Source: Crocinitomicaceae bacterium
GTDB taxonomy: Bacteria > Bacteroidota > Bacteroidia > Flavobacteriales_D > Crocinitomicaceae
Assembly: GCA_030830785.1 (NCBI GenBank)
Contig: JAURMI010000022.1
Location: 227,901 to 291,900, forward strand
Length of the DNA stretch: 64,000 nt
Direction: 5' to 3'
In this document: positions 53,120 to 61,447 of the stretch, piece by piece
Numbering within the stretch: position 1 is the first letter of the stretch
Layout of the letters: every line of letters starts with the position of its first letter
Made by a program: the position numbers and the translations under genes
Notes under the pieces: model-generated
Told to the model about the DNA's origin: nothing
What the model saw: only the letters and a program-made list of their open reading frames with translations
Database searches by the model: none

Positions 53120-53154
53120 GGTTAAAATGTATTGCGTTGTTTGAGACTATTACG

Positions 53155-53173
53155 CCAAGGATTGTGCCAAGGT
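53155..53173 (-). promoter_or_regulatory. Direct repeat CCTTGGC-N5-CCTTGGC upstream of the 63-residue gene
   Basis: Two exact 7-base copies with 12-bp period, 35-53 bp before the ATG. Read on the minus strand the pair includes TGGCAC-N5-TTGGC, which resembles a sigma-54 promoter (TGGCAC-N5-TTGC) but with the GC shifted by one base. It may be a sigma-54 promoter variant or a tandem operator; neither is certain. Confidence 0.35.
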
Positions 53174-53331
53174 TTCAAATTGAATAAAATAATTTTAATA
53201 ATTAAAATAAATGAATGCTATTAAATATTTGATTTTCAGTTATATAATTTCAATTTAGATTCGAAAAAAAATTAAACTTTGGCCTTTGTGAATGAAATTT
53301 AAGTCAATTATTAATAAAAAAAAGACATCCT

Positions 53332-53339
53332 TATATTTG
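53332..53339 (+). promoter_or_regulatory. Predicted -7 element of the lipoprotein gene (TATATTTG)
   Basis: Perfect TAnnTTTG ending 4 nt before the ATG at 53344, which again implies a leaderless mRNA. The ~220 bp upstream (53120-53343) are very AT-rich and hold no other gene that I can see. Confidence 0.65.
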
Positions 53340-53343
53340 TAGC

Positions 53344-54111
53344 ATGAAAAAAGTATTTTTCTTATTTGCCGTAGTAATTTTTGCCTGTTCGGAGCCAAAC
53401 CAAACAGTAGAATCTAATCTTGAAGAAAGTGGCCCGCCAAAAAAAGGCAATCAGCCGTTAGAACAATACGTAGATAGAATGGTTAGGGCCCAACTAAAAA
53501 TTCAAGCTAACGAAAAATTTATATTAGAAATACACAAAGCTCAATTAAACGAGGATGGTATTGAAGATGCGGTTGTTACTATCAACAGATTAGATTTTGC
53601 CATACAACAAGCTGCTGCTAGCCCCAATCCGGCAAAACGTGCTGAATTAGGCTATATGGGTAATTTCAATTATTTTTTCTTTTTTGATGGTAAACTAGAC
53701 ATGCTTTCCCCACCTATTGCAATACCATCTTCTCCTCTGCTACCACTTACTGTTAACTTCGAAAATATAAGTTCCGAACAATACAAAGATATCCTCATCG
53801 ATTTTAGGATTAGAAATGCCAATTACAAAGATTTTTATACCATAAGTAACCATACACCAAGGCGTATTTTTCAGTTTAAAAATTTTGATGGATTGGGTAC
53901 TGATCAAAACGAAGCTTATCACTTTGAATTCGGGGCAGGTTCTTATGGGCCTCAAAAAAACATTTTTGTAATGGAAGGTAAGTTAGAAAATTTGCCTAAA
54001 GGGGCAGATAAAAACACATATATCCCGCGTATACAACCAATCGAAAAGATCAAATACACCTTCTTCTATTTAGCACAAGAAGGAAAATATGCCACCAAAG
54101 ACTCCAAATAA
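53344..54111 (+). CDS. Lipoprotein of unknown function
   Basis: 255 residues with a lipoprotein signal (MKKVFFLFAVVIFAC, lipobox IFAC followed by Ser-Glu). A flexible acidic/proline stretch leads to the folded part. HKAQLNEDGIEDAVVTINRLDF has the feel of an FG-GAP/EF-hand-like D-x-N-x-D repeat (NEDGIEDAVV), as found in Bacteroidota proteins that bind calcium, but only one copy is seen. The rest (FNYFFFFDGKLDML, DILIDFRIRNANYKDFY) is beta-rich and unrecognised. It has its own promoter and shares a bidirectional terminator with the TonB receptor. Confidence 0.85.
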   Translation: MKKVFFLFAVVIFACSEPNQTVESNLEESGPPKKGNQPLEQYVDRMVRAQLKIQANEKFILEIHKAQLNEDGIEDAVVTINRLDFAIQQAAASPNPAKRAELGYMGNFNYFFFFDGKLDMLSPPIAIPSSPLLPLTVNFENISSEQYKDILIDFRIRNANYKDFYTISNHTPRRIFQFKNFDGLGTDQNEAYHFEFGAGSYGPQKNIFVMEGKLENLPKGADKNTYIPRIQPIEKIKYTFFYLAQEGKYATKDSK

Positions 54112-54132
54112 ACAAGTGCTAAAACAATTGAA

Positions 54133-54170
54133 AACAACAAAGGCGGAGTGCTAGCTCCGCCTTTGTTGTT
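54133..54170. terminator. Bidirectional terminator between the lipoprotein and TonB receptor genes
   Basis: Perfect 16-bp inverted repeat (AACAACAAAGGCGGAG and its complement) with a 6-base loop, placed midway between two convergent stops. T-rich arms on both sides allow function in either direction. Confidence 0.9.
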
Positions 54171-54184
54171 AACATTGATACTTC

Positions 54185-56590
54185 TTAAAAATTTCCTCGT
54201 AGTGTGAGGATGAAATTCCGTCCTGGGGCAGAGATATTTGAGGCAAACATGCGGTAATTTTGATTCAAAATATTCTCACATGCCATTTGCAAACTTATAT
54301 TTTTATTGATGTTATAATTTGCACGTAGGTTCAATGTGTACCAACTAGGCATGCCATCAGGTGTGGCATAGTCAAAATTATCTTCACCTATTAAGTTATA
54401 ATCTTCAAAGTGTTTCCAACCTGAATACAAAGCAAAGCCCTCCAAACGCAACTTATAATTGGGTGAATACTTCACACTGACCTTTCCAAATGCTGGAGCG
54501 ATATGATCCAATGGAGAAGTCTCAGTATTGTTGAGAATGCGGCCATTGGTATAATTAAAACTTGAAAACACATTCCATTTTGGAGTAATCTGTGCATTTA
54601 AAAAGGCTTCAACACCTTGAACCTTTGCTTTGCCTGCGTTGGTAGTTGTTAGCACGGCACTTACCTGACCATCGTAGAGCACGCTATCAGAGCCATTAAA
54701 TGTTCCTTGTTGAACTGTCAAGGCATTGGTCAGCCAAGTTTGGTAAAGGGTTGCACCAATGGTGGTGTTTTTTAAAACTTCGTATTGCATACCAAACTCA
54801 CCATTATAAGCATATTCAGCAAGCAAATTTGGATTAGGAACAATCACAGAGCCCGGTACAGATTCAAAAACTTTCGTAAGGTCATCAATGTTTGGTGCTC
54901 TAAATGCAGTTGAAGCATTGACTACCAAACGCAGCTTACTTGTAGGCAGATAAATGATCCCTATATTACCATTCAATGCAAGGTGATTTTGTTGAATTTG
55001 ACTAAATGGAAAAGGAAAGAAAGTTTGGTCATTAAACGTAGCTGACAATCCTACTTGTGAAAGACGTATCCCATCATTAATAATTAGTTGATCAGATAAT
55101 TCATACGTATGAGAAGCATAAAGGGCCGCCCCTTTCATAGACGAACCTCCATCCGGATAGCGCGTGTCTAGTGCACTTTGAGCGCCTGTGAAAATATTTT
55201 CTGCAAAGGCAGTTGAATTTACCAAATTTAGATATGCTTCTGCACCATAGCGAAATTCATTAGCACCCATTTTTTTCATGAAATCAGCATTGAAAGAATA
55301 AATATCGAGATTTTCAATGCGATGATTTTTTGTTGAAGAATTAAATTTTCTATCTATCCTACTCTCTTCGATGCCTTGATAAGCCAAAATAATACGTGCA
55401 TTATCATAGCATTTGGTTTGATGATTTAACTCCAGCGTATAGGCGGCCAATAAACGAAATTGAGGGCCATAGTACCATTCGGCATATTTTGGAGCTGAAT
55501 TAGACATTTGTGTAAGCCGATCATATCGATTTACATGGCTAGAATTTGATAATTGAAAATTCAAGTGATGTATTACCCCTTGTTTTTGTCTGAAGCTGAA
55601 TTTTTGCAACACATCATATTGATTGTAACCAGACCCCACTTGAAGGCTACTATCTGCATTTACAACCATGCTATCCACTCCATTGATGGAACTCACATAC
55701 CAAGGTCGGTAACCTAAATCTCCGATGGCCTCAGAGCGCTTTGATCCCTGACGCAAATCACCATAACAAGCGTACGAAATTGAAGTGAGTGAGGCAAAAC
55801 GTCGATTAGCGACATTTACTTGAGCATTGGTAGCAAAACCCGCACTGGCAGAAAAGCCCCGTAAGTAGGCCCCGCTCTTTACCAAAGTTTGATTGGTTGA
55901 ACTAAATAAAGGTTTTTTAGTCTGAAAACTCATGACCCCGCCTATTGCATCAGATCCATACATCACAGATCCTGGACCAAAAACAAGTTCCACCCTATCC
56001 ATAGTAGCTTGATCAAGGGTGATGCAATTTTGAAGGTGCCCCCCACGGTAAATCGCATTGTTCATACGCACACCATCTACCACCATCAGGATTTTATTTG
56101 TTTCAAATCCTCGAATAATTGGGCTGCCGCCTCCAAGCTGGCTTTTTTGTACAAAAACCGATCCGGTGTTCGATAAAACATCAGCCATTGAGGTATGTTG
56201 CTGAAACTGCAATTCGGAGGCCCGAATTACTTCGATTTTCTGAGCAACATCCTTTCGCTTTTCTAGGGTTCTATTTGCCGAAACGACCGTTTCATTTTCG
56301 GTCTGAGTATTGGGCACCAAATACACATCTATGTGGAATGAAGTTTGGGAACGAGGAATTTGCAATGCGGTAGCCTCGTAATCTGGATGCTCAATGAAAA
56401 CTACAAAAGGAGCTTCCCCTTCTAACTGATAAGAAATATTTGATATTTGTTTGATAGGAGTTTTTGATTGAAATTTAAGCCCATTAATAGGCTCAAAGGT
56501 GTATGCATCGCGCACTTCAAAAGTATGTTGTGCAACATTTAGGATAGGTATAAATAGCACACCTATCAGCATAAGATATGTTGATTTCAT
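54185..56590 (-). CDS. TonB-dependent outer-membrane receptor (heme-receptor-like group)
   Basis: 801 residues with signal peptide (MKSTYLMLIGVLFIPILNVAQ). A carboxypeptidase-regulatory-like domain (about 22-90) precedes the plug: VIRASELQFQQHTSMADVLSN, then GGGSPIIRGFETNKILMVVDGVRMNN and RVELVFGPGSVMYGSDAIGGVM. A 22-strand-type barrel follows and ends APGRNFILTLRGNF. AFRAP and NPNL, the boxes known from heme/hemoglobin receptors, are both present (about 558-585), but no His lies between them. The ligand is therefore uncertain. The upstream small membrane protein is 106 bp away on the same strand. Confidence 0.93.
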   Translation of the reverse strand: MKSTYLMLIGVLFIPILNVAQHTFEVRDAYTFEPINGLKFQSKTPIKQISNISYQLEGEAPFVVFIEHPDYEATALQIPRSQTSFHIDVYLVPNTQTENETVVSANRTLEKRKDVAQKIEVIRASELQFQQHTSMADVLSNTGSVFVQKSQLGGGSPIIRGFETNKILMVVDGVRMNNAIYRGGHLQNCITLDQATMDRVELVFGPGSVMYGSDAIGGVMSFQTKKPLFSSTNQTLVKSGAYLRGFSASAGFATNAQVNVANRRFASLTSISYACYGDLRQGSKRSEAIGDLGYRPWYVSSINGVDSMVVNADSSLQVGSGYNQYDVLQKFSFRQKQGVIHHLNFQLSNSSHVNRYDRLTQMSNSAPKYAEWYYGPQFRLLAAYTLELNHQTKCYDNARIILAYQGIEESRIDRKFNSSTKNHRIENLDIYSFNADFMKKMGANEFRYGAEAYLNLVNSTAFAENIFTGAQSALDTRYPDGGSSMKGAALYASHTYELSDQLIINDGIRLSQVGLSATFNDQTFFPFPFSQIQQNHLALNGNIGIIYLPTSKLRLVVNASTAFRAPNIDDLTKVFESVPGSVIVPNPNLLAEYAYNGEFGMQYEVLKNTTIGATLYQTWLTNALTVQQGTFNGSDSVLYDGQVSAVLTTTNAGKAKVQGVEAFLNAQITPKWNVFSSFNYTNGRILNNTETSPLDHIAPAFGKVSVKYSPNYKLRLEGFALYSGWKHFEDYNLIGEDNFDYATPDGMPSWYTLNLRANYNINKNISLQMACENILNQNYRMFASNISAPGRNFILTLRGNF

Positions 56591-56696
56591 TTGAATTAGT
56601 TTAATTAAAAGATGTTGTATGCAACCTCAATTGAAATAATACTATAAACTTTCTTCGTGGAAAGATTGACCAAAAAAGCGCTAATTATCTCAATAT

Positions 56697-57230
56697 TTAA
56701 ACTAAACTTTTAGGAGGAGGTGCCAGAACAAATAATAAAGGTTGACTTATTTTTTGCCTATTAAAAGAAGGAGACACTTTTCTGGTTGGGATAAATTCAT
56801 TGCAGCGATAATCAAAAGTAGGCAAAGGCTCCATAGGTTCTTTGATCAATTTAAGCCATCCATGTATGGGATGTCTTTCGGGTGCATTCACTAAGTTATC
56901 GGCAATTGCGTAAGCTAATTTCTCAAATAAAACCGTTTCTTGTTTATCGTCTATGCATTTATAATACCAAACTCCGTTTACTTTTTTCTTATGAACGATA
57001 TCATAAAATCGACCCTTTAGTTTGAATTCATGTGGCTTTACCCAATTGAGCTCCTTACTTTCTTTTAGCGTGAAGTGCAAGCAAATAAGTTGATTATCTG
57101 GCACAGCAAGCTTAATGGCTTTTTTAATATCCTTGCGAATAATAAAATGTTCAAACTCAATAAAAGTGAAAAAACCCACAAATTGGTAGGCTAAAAGTGC
57201 AATAAAGGCAAATAGAAAATATTTACGCAC
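56697..57230 (-). CDS. Small membrane-anchored protein of unknown function, next to the TonB receptor
   Basis: About 177 residues if read from GTG 57230. That start is chosen because a TATATTTG promoter element ends 3 nt before it; a longer open frame to 57437 would run through the divergent gene and its promoter. One N-terminal membrane helix (YFLFAFIALLAYQFVGFFTF) is followed by a soluble domain with ELNWVKPHEFKLKGRFYDIV and VWYYKCIDDKQETVLFEKLA, then a proline-rich end (LAPPPKSLV). I do not recognise the family. Similar small proteins encoded before metal or heme receptors are known in Bacteroidota, but the link is inferred from position only. Confidence 0.6.
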   Translation of the reverse strand: MRKYFLFAFIALLAYQFVGFFTFIEFEHFIIRKDIKKAIKLAVPDNQLICLHFTLKESKELNWVKPHEFKLKGRFYDIVHKKKVNGVWYYKCIDDKQETVLFEKLAYAIADNLVNAPERHPIHGWLKLIKEPMEPLPTFDYRCNEFIPTRKVSPSFNRQKISQPLLFVLAPPPKSLV

Positions 57231-57233
57231 ATT

Positions 57234-57241
57234 CAAATATA
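57234..57241 (-). promoter_or_regulatory. Predicted -7 element of the small membrane protein/TonB unit (TATATTTG)
   Basis: Perfect TAnnTTTG on the minus strand, 3 nt before GTG 57230. It lies 4 bp from the plus-strand element of the delta-60 gene. Confidence 0.5.
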
Positions 57242-57245
57242 GTGT

Positions 57246-57253
57246 TATTTTTG
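57246..57253 (+). promoter_or_regulatory. Predicted -7 element of the delta-60 repeat gene (TATTTTTG)
   Basis: Perfect TAnnTTTG, 20 nt before the ATG at 57274, in a 43-bp divergent region. Confidence 0.5.
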
Positions 57254-57273
57254 CAAGCACCTTAATAACCCAT

Positions 57274-59469
57274 ATGAGAACATTTTTAGCGAGCTTTAGT
57301 CTTGTGTGTTCCACTTTAATTTTTGGACAAACACCAGGGTCATTAGATCCAACTTTTGCAGGTAGCGGATATGCTACATACGGACCTGTTGCCAGTAACT
57401 TTATGGATAATGCACAAGATATTGTGAGTTTACCCAATGGAAAAATGCTTTATTGTGGTACTTCAGGGGCAATATCGAGTTTAGGTATGGTTGTGGTTCG
57501 ATTGAATTGTGATGGTTCAATAGATAGCACCTATGGCACCAATGGTTATTATATTTATAATTCTCCAGGAGGTTCGTGCTTTGCCTATGATATGGAGCTA
57601 TTGCCTTCAGGTCAAGTTTTGGTTGCCGGAGCGTCAAGTATTACCGCAGCAAACCCTCAATTTACCATGATCAAACTCAATAGCGATGGCACCTTGGATC
57701 AAACTTTTGGGGTTAATGGTTTTTTTAATAATGACATAGACTCAGGTGAAGATTATGCAAGGAAGATATTAATCCAAAATAACAAAATCATTTTAGTAGG
57801 AGTCTCAAAAACACCGGGTTTTACAACCAATAGATTGGCTCTTACTCAATGTGATATGAATGGTCAATTAGACGTTTCATTTGGCACAAATGGAACTACA
57901 GTTTTTCAGAATGCTGCATTGAACTCTTGTTTTGGACAAAGCGCTGTAATTGGCAGTAATAACGACATTTTTATTTGTGGCGACGCCTACATAAATAACA
58001 TATATTATCCGCTCTTGGCGAAAGTTTCTTCTTTGGGAATTCCTTATTCTTCTTTTGGCAGCAATGGTGTATTGATCCCTCTGAGCTACAATGCACGCTT
58101 TTTTGATATTGAATTTGATGGAACAAAATTGATTATGACTGGACAGAATGGCGTCGGGCCTTGGGATTTAATTCTACAAGCAAGAAACGAATCTACTGGA
58201 GCTTTGGTTACTACTTTTGGCCCGGGAGTTTTTCCAAGCACACCAGGCACCACAATTGTTGATGTTGCAGCAATGGATAACTATTACGAATTATTAATTC
58301 ACCCTGATGGTTCCTTATTGGCATGCGGTACCACTGGCCCTAGCTCTTTTGTGAGAGATTTTATTATTTCCAAATACACTTCAAATGGTATTTTGGATAC
58401 AGGATTTGGAACCAACGGTCATACCGTTACTGCAGTGAGCTCTAGCTGGGACGATGCCTATGGTATGGATGCATACCCGGGTAACAAGATTGTTGTTGCT
58501 GGATTTGCAAATCCAGGTCCAAATACACAACATGCCATAGCGCGCTATGCATATGGCCCTGCAACGCCTGTGCTAGGATGTACGGACCCGCTTTCTTGTA
58601 ACTACAATTGTTTAGCAACTGTCAATGACGGAAGCTGTTTGTATCCAAATACGCCATGTGATGACGGAAATCCTCTGACTGTTAATGACAGTACTGATGC
58701 TAACTGTAATTGTATAGGACAAATTATTATTGCCCCAGTTTACGGGTGCATGGATCCAGCCTCTTGTAACTTCAACCCCTTAGCAACAGTTGATGATTCC
58801 TCTTGTTTGTATCCGGGGCAATTGTGCGACGACAACAATCCAAATACGATTAATGATTCGATTAATCCAGATTGTCTTTGTATAGGAGACATAATTGTCA
58901 ATGGTTGTATGGATCCAAATTCCTGTACTTATGACCCATTGGCCAATGTCGACAACGGCAGTTGTCTTTATCCCGATACGCCATGTGATGACAATAACCC
59001 TGATACATTTAATGATATCCTAGATTCATTATGTAATTGTGTAGGGACACTATACGTAAGTGGCTGCATGGACCCAAATGCTTGTAATTACAATCCTTTG
59101 GCCAATACAGATGATAACTCGTGTATTTTACCTGGAAGCCCCTGCGACGATGGTAACCCTATGACAATTAATGATTCCTTGGATATAAACTGCAATTGTG
59201 TTGGAATTGATATTACTGGATTAAATGAAAGCCTCCTTGATTTTTCAATCGTGCCTAATCCGGCAATAGATTATATTACAATAGAATCCAAGCAAAATCC
59301 AATAACAGGTATTAGAATTCTTGATTTGCAAGGGAAAGTACACTATGCGTCATCTGGCATTGGAAATTCAATTCATATCGATTGCTCAAAACTAGCTAAC
59401 GGAAATTATATAATTGAAGTGTATGCATTAAAGGGTAAGGGAATTAAAAAGCTGACTATACAGCATTAA
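57274..59469 (+). CDS. Secreted delta-60 repeat protein with cysteine-rich modules and type IX sorting domain
   Basis: 731 residues with a signal peptide (MRTFLASFSLVCSTLIFGQ). About residues 25-430 are delta-60 repeats, each with a pattern like DGTLDQTFGVNGF or LLPSGQVLVAGAS, probably a beta-propeller. Four modules of about 52 residues follow (residues ~435-644), each starting GCxDPxxCxYxPLA and ending CNCxG. The last ~75 residues (FSIVPNPAIDYITIE ... GNYIIEVYALKGKGIKKLTI) form a type A sorting domain for the type IX system. The protein is probably released or anchored at the cell surface; its ligand is unknown. An esterase gene overlaps its stop by one base. Confidence 0.9.
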   Translation: MRTFLASFSLVCSTLIFGQTPGSLDPTFAGSGYATYGPVASNFMDNAQDIVSLPNGKMLYCGTSGAISSLGMVVVRLNCDGSIDSTYGTNGYYIYNSPGGSCFAYDMELLPSGQVLVAGASSITAANPQFTMIKLNSDGTLDQTFGVNGFFNNDIDSGEDYARKILIQNNKIILVGVSKTPGFTTNRLALTQCDMNGQLDVSFGTNGTTVFQNAALNSCFGQSAVIGSNNDIFICGDAYINNIYYPLLAKVSSLGIPYSSFGSNGVLIPLSYNARFFDIEFDGTKLIMTGQNGVGPWDLILQARNESTGALVTTFGPGVFPSTPGTTIVDVAAMDNYYELLIHPDGSLLACGTTGPSSFVRDFIISKYTSNGILDTGFGTNGHTVTAVSSSWDDAYGMDAYPGNKIVVAGFANPGPNTQHAIARYAYGPATPVLGCTDPLSCNYNCLATVNDGSCLYPNTPCDDGNPLTVNDSTDANCNCIGQIIIAPVYGCMDPASCNFNPLATVDDSSCLYPGQLCDDNNPNTINDSINPDCLCIGDIIVNGCMDPNSCTYDPLANVDNGSCLYPDTPCDDNNPDTFNDILDSLCNCVGTLYVSGCMDPNACNYNPLANTDDNSCILPGSPCDDGNPMTINDSLDINCNCVGIDITGLNESLLDFSIVPNPAIDYITIESKQNPITGIRILDLQGKVHYASSGIGNSIHIDCSKLANGNYIIEVYALKGKGIKKLTIQH
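58576..59205 (+). repeat. Four tandem Cys-rich coding modules (about 157 bp each)
   Basis: Each encodes GCxDPxxCxYxPLAxxxDxSC, then PCDDxNPxTxNDS and CNCxG. Six or more Cys per unit suggest disulfide-stabilised or calcium-binding modules, similar to those common in secreted proteins of marine and freshwater Bacteroidota. Confidence 0.85.
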
Positions 59470-60089
59470 TGCAAGAACAATTTTTCGAAATTCAACAAAC
59501 GCGGCGGTATTATCAAAATTCACTCGTATCTAAACCCAAAATACTTTTGGCGCTTCATGGTTATGGCCAATTAGCAGGTTTTTTTTATCAAAAATTTAGC
59601 TTCTTAGAAGAGCGTTTTGGACTAATAATTCCAGAAGGTCCACATCGTTTTTATTTAAATGGGAGCTCAGGAAGAGTTGGTGCTTCGTGGATGACAAAAG
59701 AATGGCGTTTGCAAGATATAGAAGAAAATACCAATTATTTACTTCAGCTCGTTGAGGAAATCCAAAAAAAACACACAGAATCCACCATTCATTTATTAGG
59801 ATTCTCACAAGGTGGCGCTACAGCAGCAAGACTTTATCAAAGAAATCCAAAATTATTTTCTCAGCTAATTCTGTGGGCAAGCGTTTTCCCATCAGATATT
59901 GAAAAATCAACTTTTGCTAACGCCGCACAACTCAATTTTGTTCTTGGTGAAAATGATGTTTATTTTAGCCAAGACAAACAAATTGAGATAAAAAACGAAT
60001 ACAAAGTACTTGGATTCAATGTGCATTCGTTTGATGGGGGTCATGACATTGATCAATGCGTACTGACTGACATTCTTGGCAAAATTTAA
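59469..60089 (+). CDS. Alpha/beta hydrolase, carboxylesterase/phospholipase type
   Basis: 206 residues, no signal peptide. The first strand and oxyanion region read ILLALHGYGQLAGFF. The nucleophile elbow is LLGFSQGGATAARL (GFSQG), and GGHDID near the C-terminus supplies the catalytic His. ENDVYF may include the Asp. This matches the small carboxylesterase/lysophospholipase (Abhydrolase_2) group. The ATG overlaps the stop of the delta-60 gene (TAATG), so it is coupled to it. Its stop shares TTAA with the convergent symporter. Confidence 0.88.
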   Translation: MQEQFFEIQQTRRYYQNSLVSKPKILLALHGYGQLAGFFYQKFSFLEERFGLIIPEGPHRFYLNGSSGRVGASWMTKEWRLQDIEENTNYLLQLVEEIQKKHTESTIHLLGFSQGGATAARLYQRNPKLFSQLILWASVFPSDIEKSTFANAAQLNFVLGENDVYFSQDKQIEIKNEYKVLGFNVHSFDGGHDIDQCVLTDILGKI

Positions 60090-61354
60090 GAATTCTTTGT
60101 TTCCCATTTTCCTACAACAGCTGTTGCAATTGAATTGCCAAGTACATTGGTTGCACTTCTAAACATATCGCAAAAATGATCGATTGGCAAAATAAGGGCA
60201 ATACCTTCAATAGGAATCTTAAACATGCCACAGGTTGCTGCAACAACCACCAAACTTGCACGAGGAACACCTGCAATACCTTTACTAGTTAACATAAGTA
60301 CCAATAGCATAGTAAATTGTGTTGGTGTGTCGAGGTGAACTCCATAAACCTGCGCAATAAAAATACTGGCAAAGGTCATATACATCATACTCCCATCTAA
60401 ATTAAATGAATATCCTAAGGGAAGCATAAAAGATACAATTCGGTCTTTAATTCCATATCTTTCTAACTCTTCTGTCAATTTTGGAAAAACAGCTTCACTG
60501 CTCGTTGTCCCAAATGCAATAATCAATGGACTTACAATTCGTTTTAAAAGTCTAAATAAATGACCACGTAAAAACAAATAACCTATTAATAATAATATTA
60601 TCCAAAGAGAGGTTATACCGACTAAAAATGAGCCAAAGAATTTGGTATAAGTAAACATCAATTCTGATACATCCTTAACTGCAAAAACTCCTGCAATTGC
60701 CCCAAAAACACCTATTGGTGCAATTTTCATTACATAATTGACCATTTTTAAAATTATGTGAGAAGCTTTATCAAGGGCGTTAACTACTGGTTTGGCATTT
60801 CCTCCAATTGCAGCAGCTGCCAAACCAAAAAAGATTGAAAATATTACGATCTGAAGTATTTCATTATCTGCCATAGCTTCAAAAACAGACTTTGGTATAA
60901 TGTGCTCAACAAAATTTTGAACAGAAAAATCTTGGGTCTTCTCTGTAAGTTCATGAACAGCAGCATGGTCTAAATTCGATAAATTAACCCCGCTGCCCGG
61001 TTTTAAAAAATTAACCCACATCAAGCCAATAACTAAAGATATTAGCGAAGCCGAAAAAAACCAAGCCAATGCGCGTCCTCCGATACGCCCGACTGTTTTA
61101 ATATCTCCGAGTTTGGCAATTCCGACAACAAGTGTTGTAAATACGAGGGGCGCAATGATCATTTGAACCAACCTGATAAAAATGGTTGCCAATAATTTTA
61201 TATAATCACTGAATTGAATTGCTGTTTGTTGATCACAATAGTTATGAATTATTGACCCCAATACTGCGCCTAGTACCATCGCAATTAGTATATATAATGT
61301 GAGTCTGTTCTTCTTTGATTCTTGACTATTTGAAGGATTATGTTCTATATGCAT
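60086..61354 (-). CDS. gltP: Dicarboxylate/amino acid:cation symporter (DAACS family)
   Basis: About 422 residues from ATG 61354 (MHIEHNPSNSQESKKNRLTL, then the first membrane helix); a longer frame to 61420 adds unlikely residues. Eight membrane segments plus re-entrant loops are expected. Family motifs: FGTTSSEAVFPKL (hairpin 1, Ser-rich), GYSFNLDGSMMYMTFASIFIAQ (NxDG-type), SKGIAGVPRASLVV (hairpin 2) and PIDHFCDMFRSATNVLGNS near the C-terminus. It takes up glutamate, aspartate or C4-dicarboxylates with sodium or protons. No clear TAnnTTTG element is seen upstream. Confidence 0.93.
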   Translation of the reverse strand: MHIEHNPSNSQESKKNRLTLYILIAMVLGAVLGSIIHNYCDQQTAIQFSDYIKLLATIFIRLVQMIIAPLVFTTLVVGIAKLGDIKTVGRIGGRALAWFFSASLISLVIGLMWVNFLKPGSGVNLSNLDHAAVHELTEKTQDFSVQNFVEHIIPKSVFEAMADNEILQIVIFSIFFGLAAAAIGGNAKPVVNALDKASHIILKMVNYVMKIAPIGVFGAIAGVFAVKDVSELMFTYTKFFGSFLVGITSLWIILLLIGYLFLRGHLFRLLKRIVSPLIIAFGTTSSEAVFPKLTEELERYGIKDRIVSFMLPLGYSFNLDGSMMYMTFASIFIAQVYGVHLDTPTQFTMLLVLMLTSKGIAGVPRASLVVVAATCGMFKIPIEGIALILPIDHFCDMFRSATNVLGNSIATAVVGKWETKNS

Positions 61355-61424
61355 TGTGCTATAATGATTTAAAGACCTGAAATTATGAAAATCCATAAAC
61401 ATGACAAGGGATGAATACATTTCG

Positions 61425-61432
61425 TATATTTG
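61425..61432 (+). promoter_or_regulatory. Predicted -7 element of the acyl-CoA carboxylase gene (TATATTTG)
   Basis: Perfect TAnnTTTG, 15 nt before the ATG at 61448. Confidence 0.55.
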
Positions 61433-61447
61433 AAATACAAGTAAAAA

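Noticed and set aside
57231..57437. 69-codon N-terminal extension of the small membrane protein
   Set aside because: It runs antisense through the delta-60 gene start and both promoter elements; the plus-strand gene has a convincing signal peptide.
58576..59205. CRISPR-like repeat array
   Set aside because: The periodicity is protein-coding (Cys-rich modules), with diverged units and no spacers.
60061..61420. Longer start for the symporter at 61420
   Set aside because: The 22 added residues are untypical and encroach on the divergent promoter region; ATG 61354 leads into the first helix.
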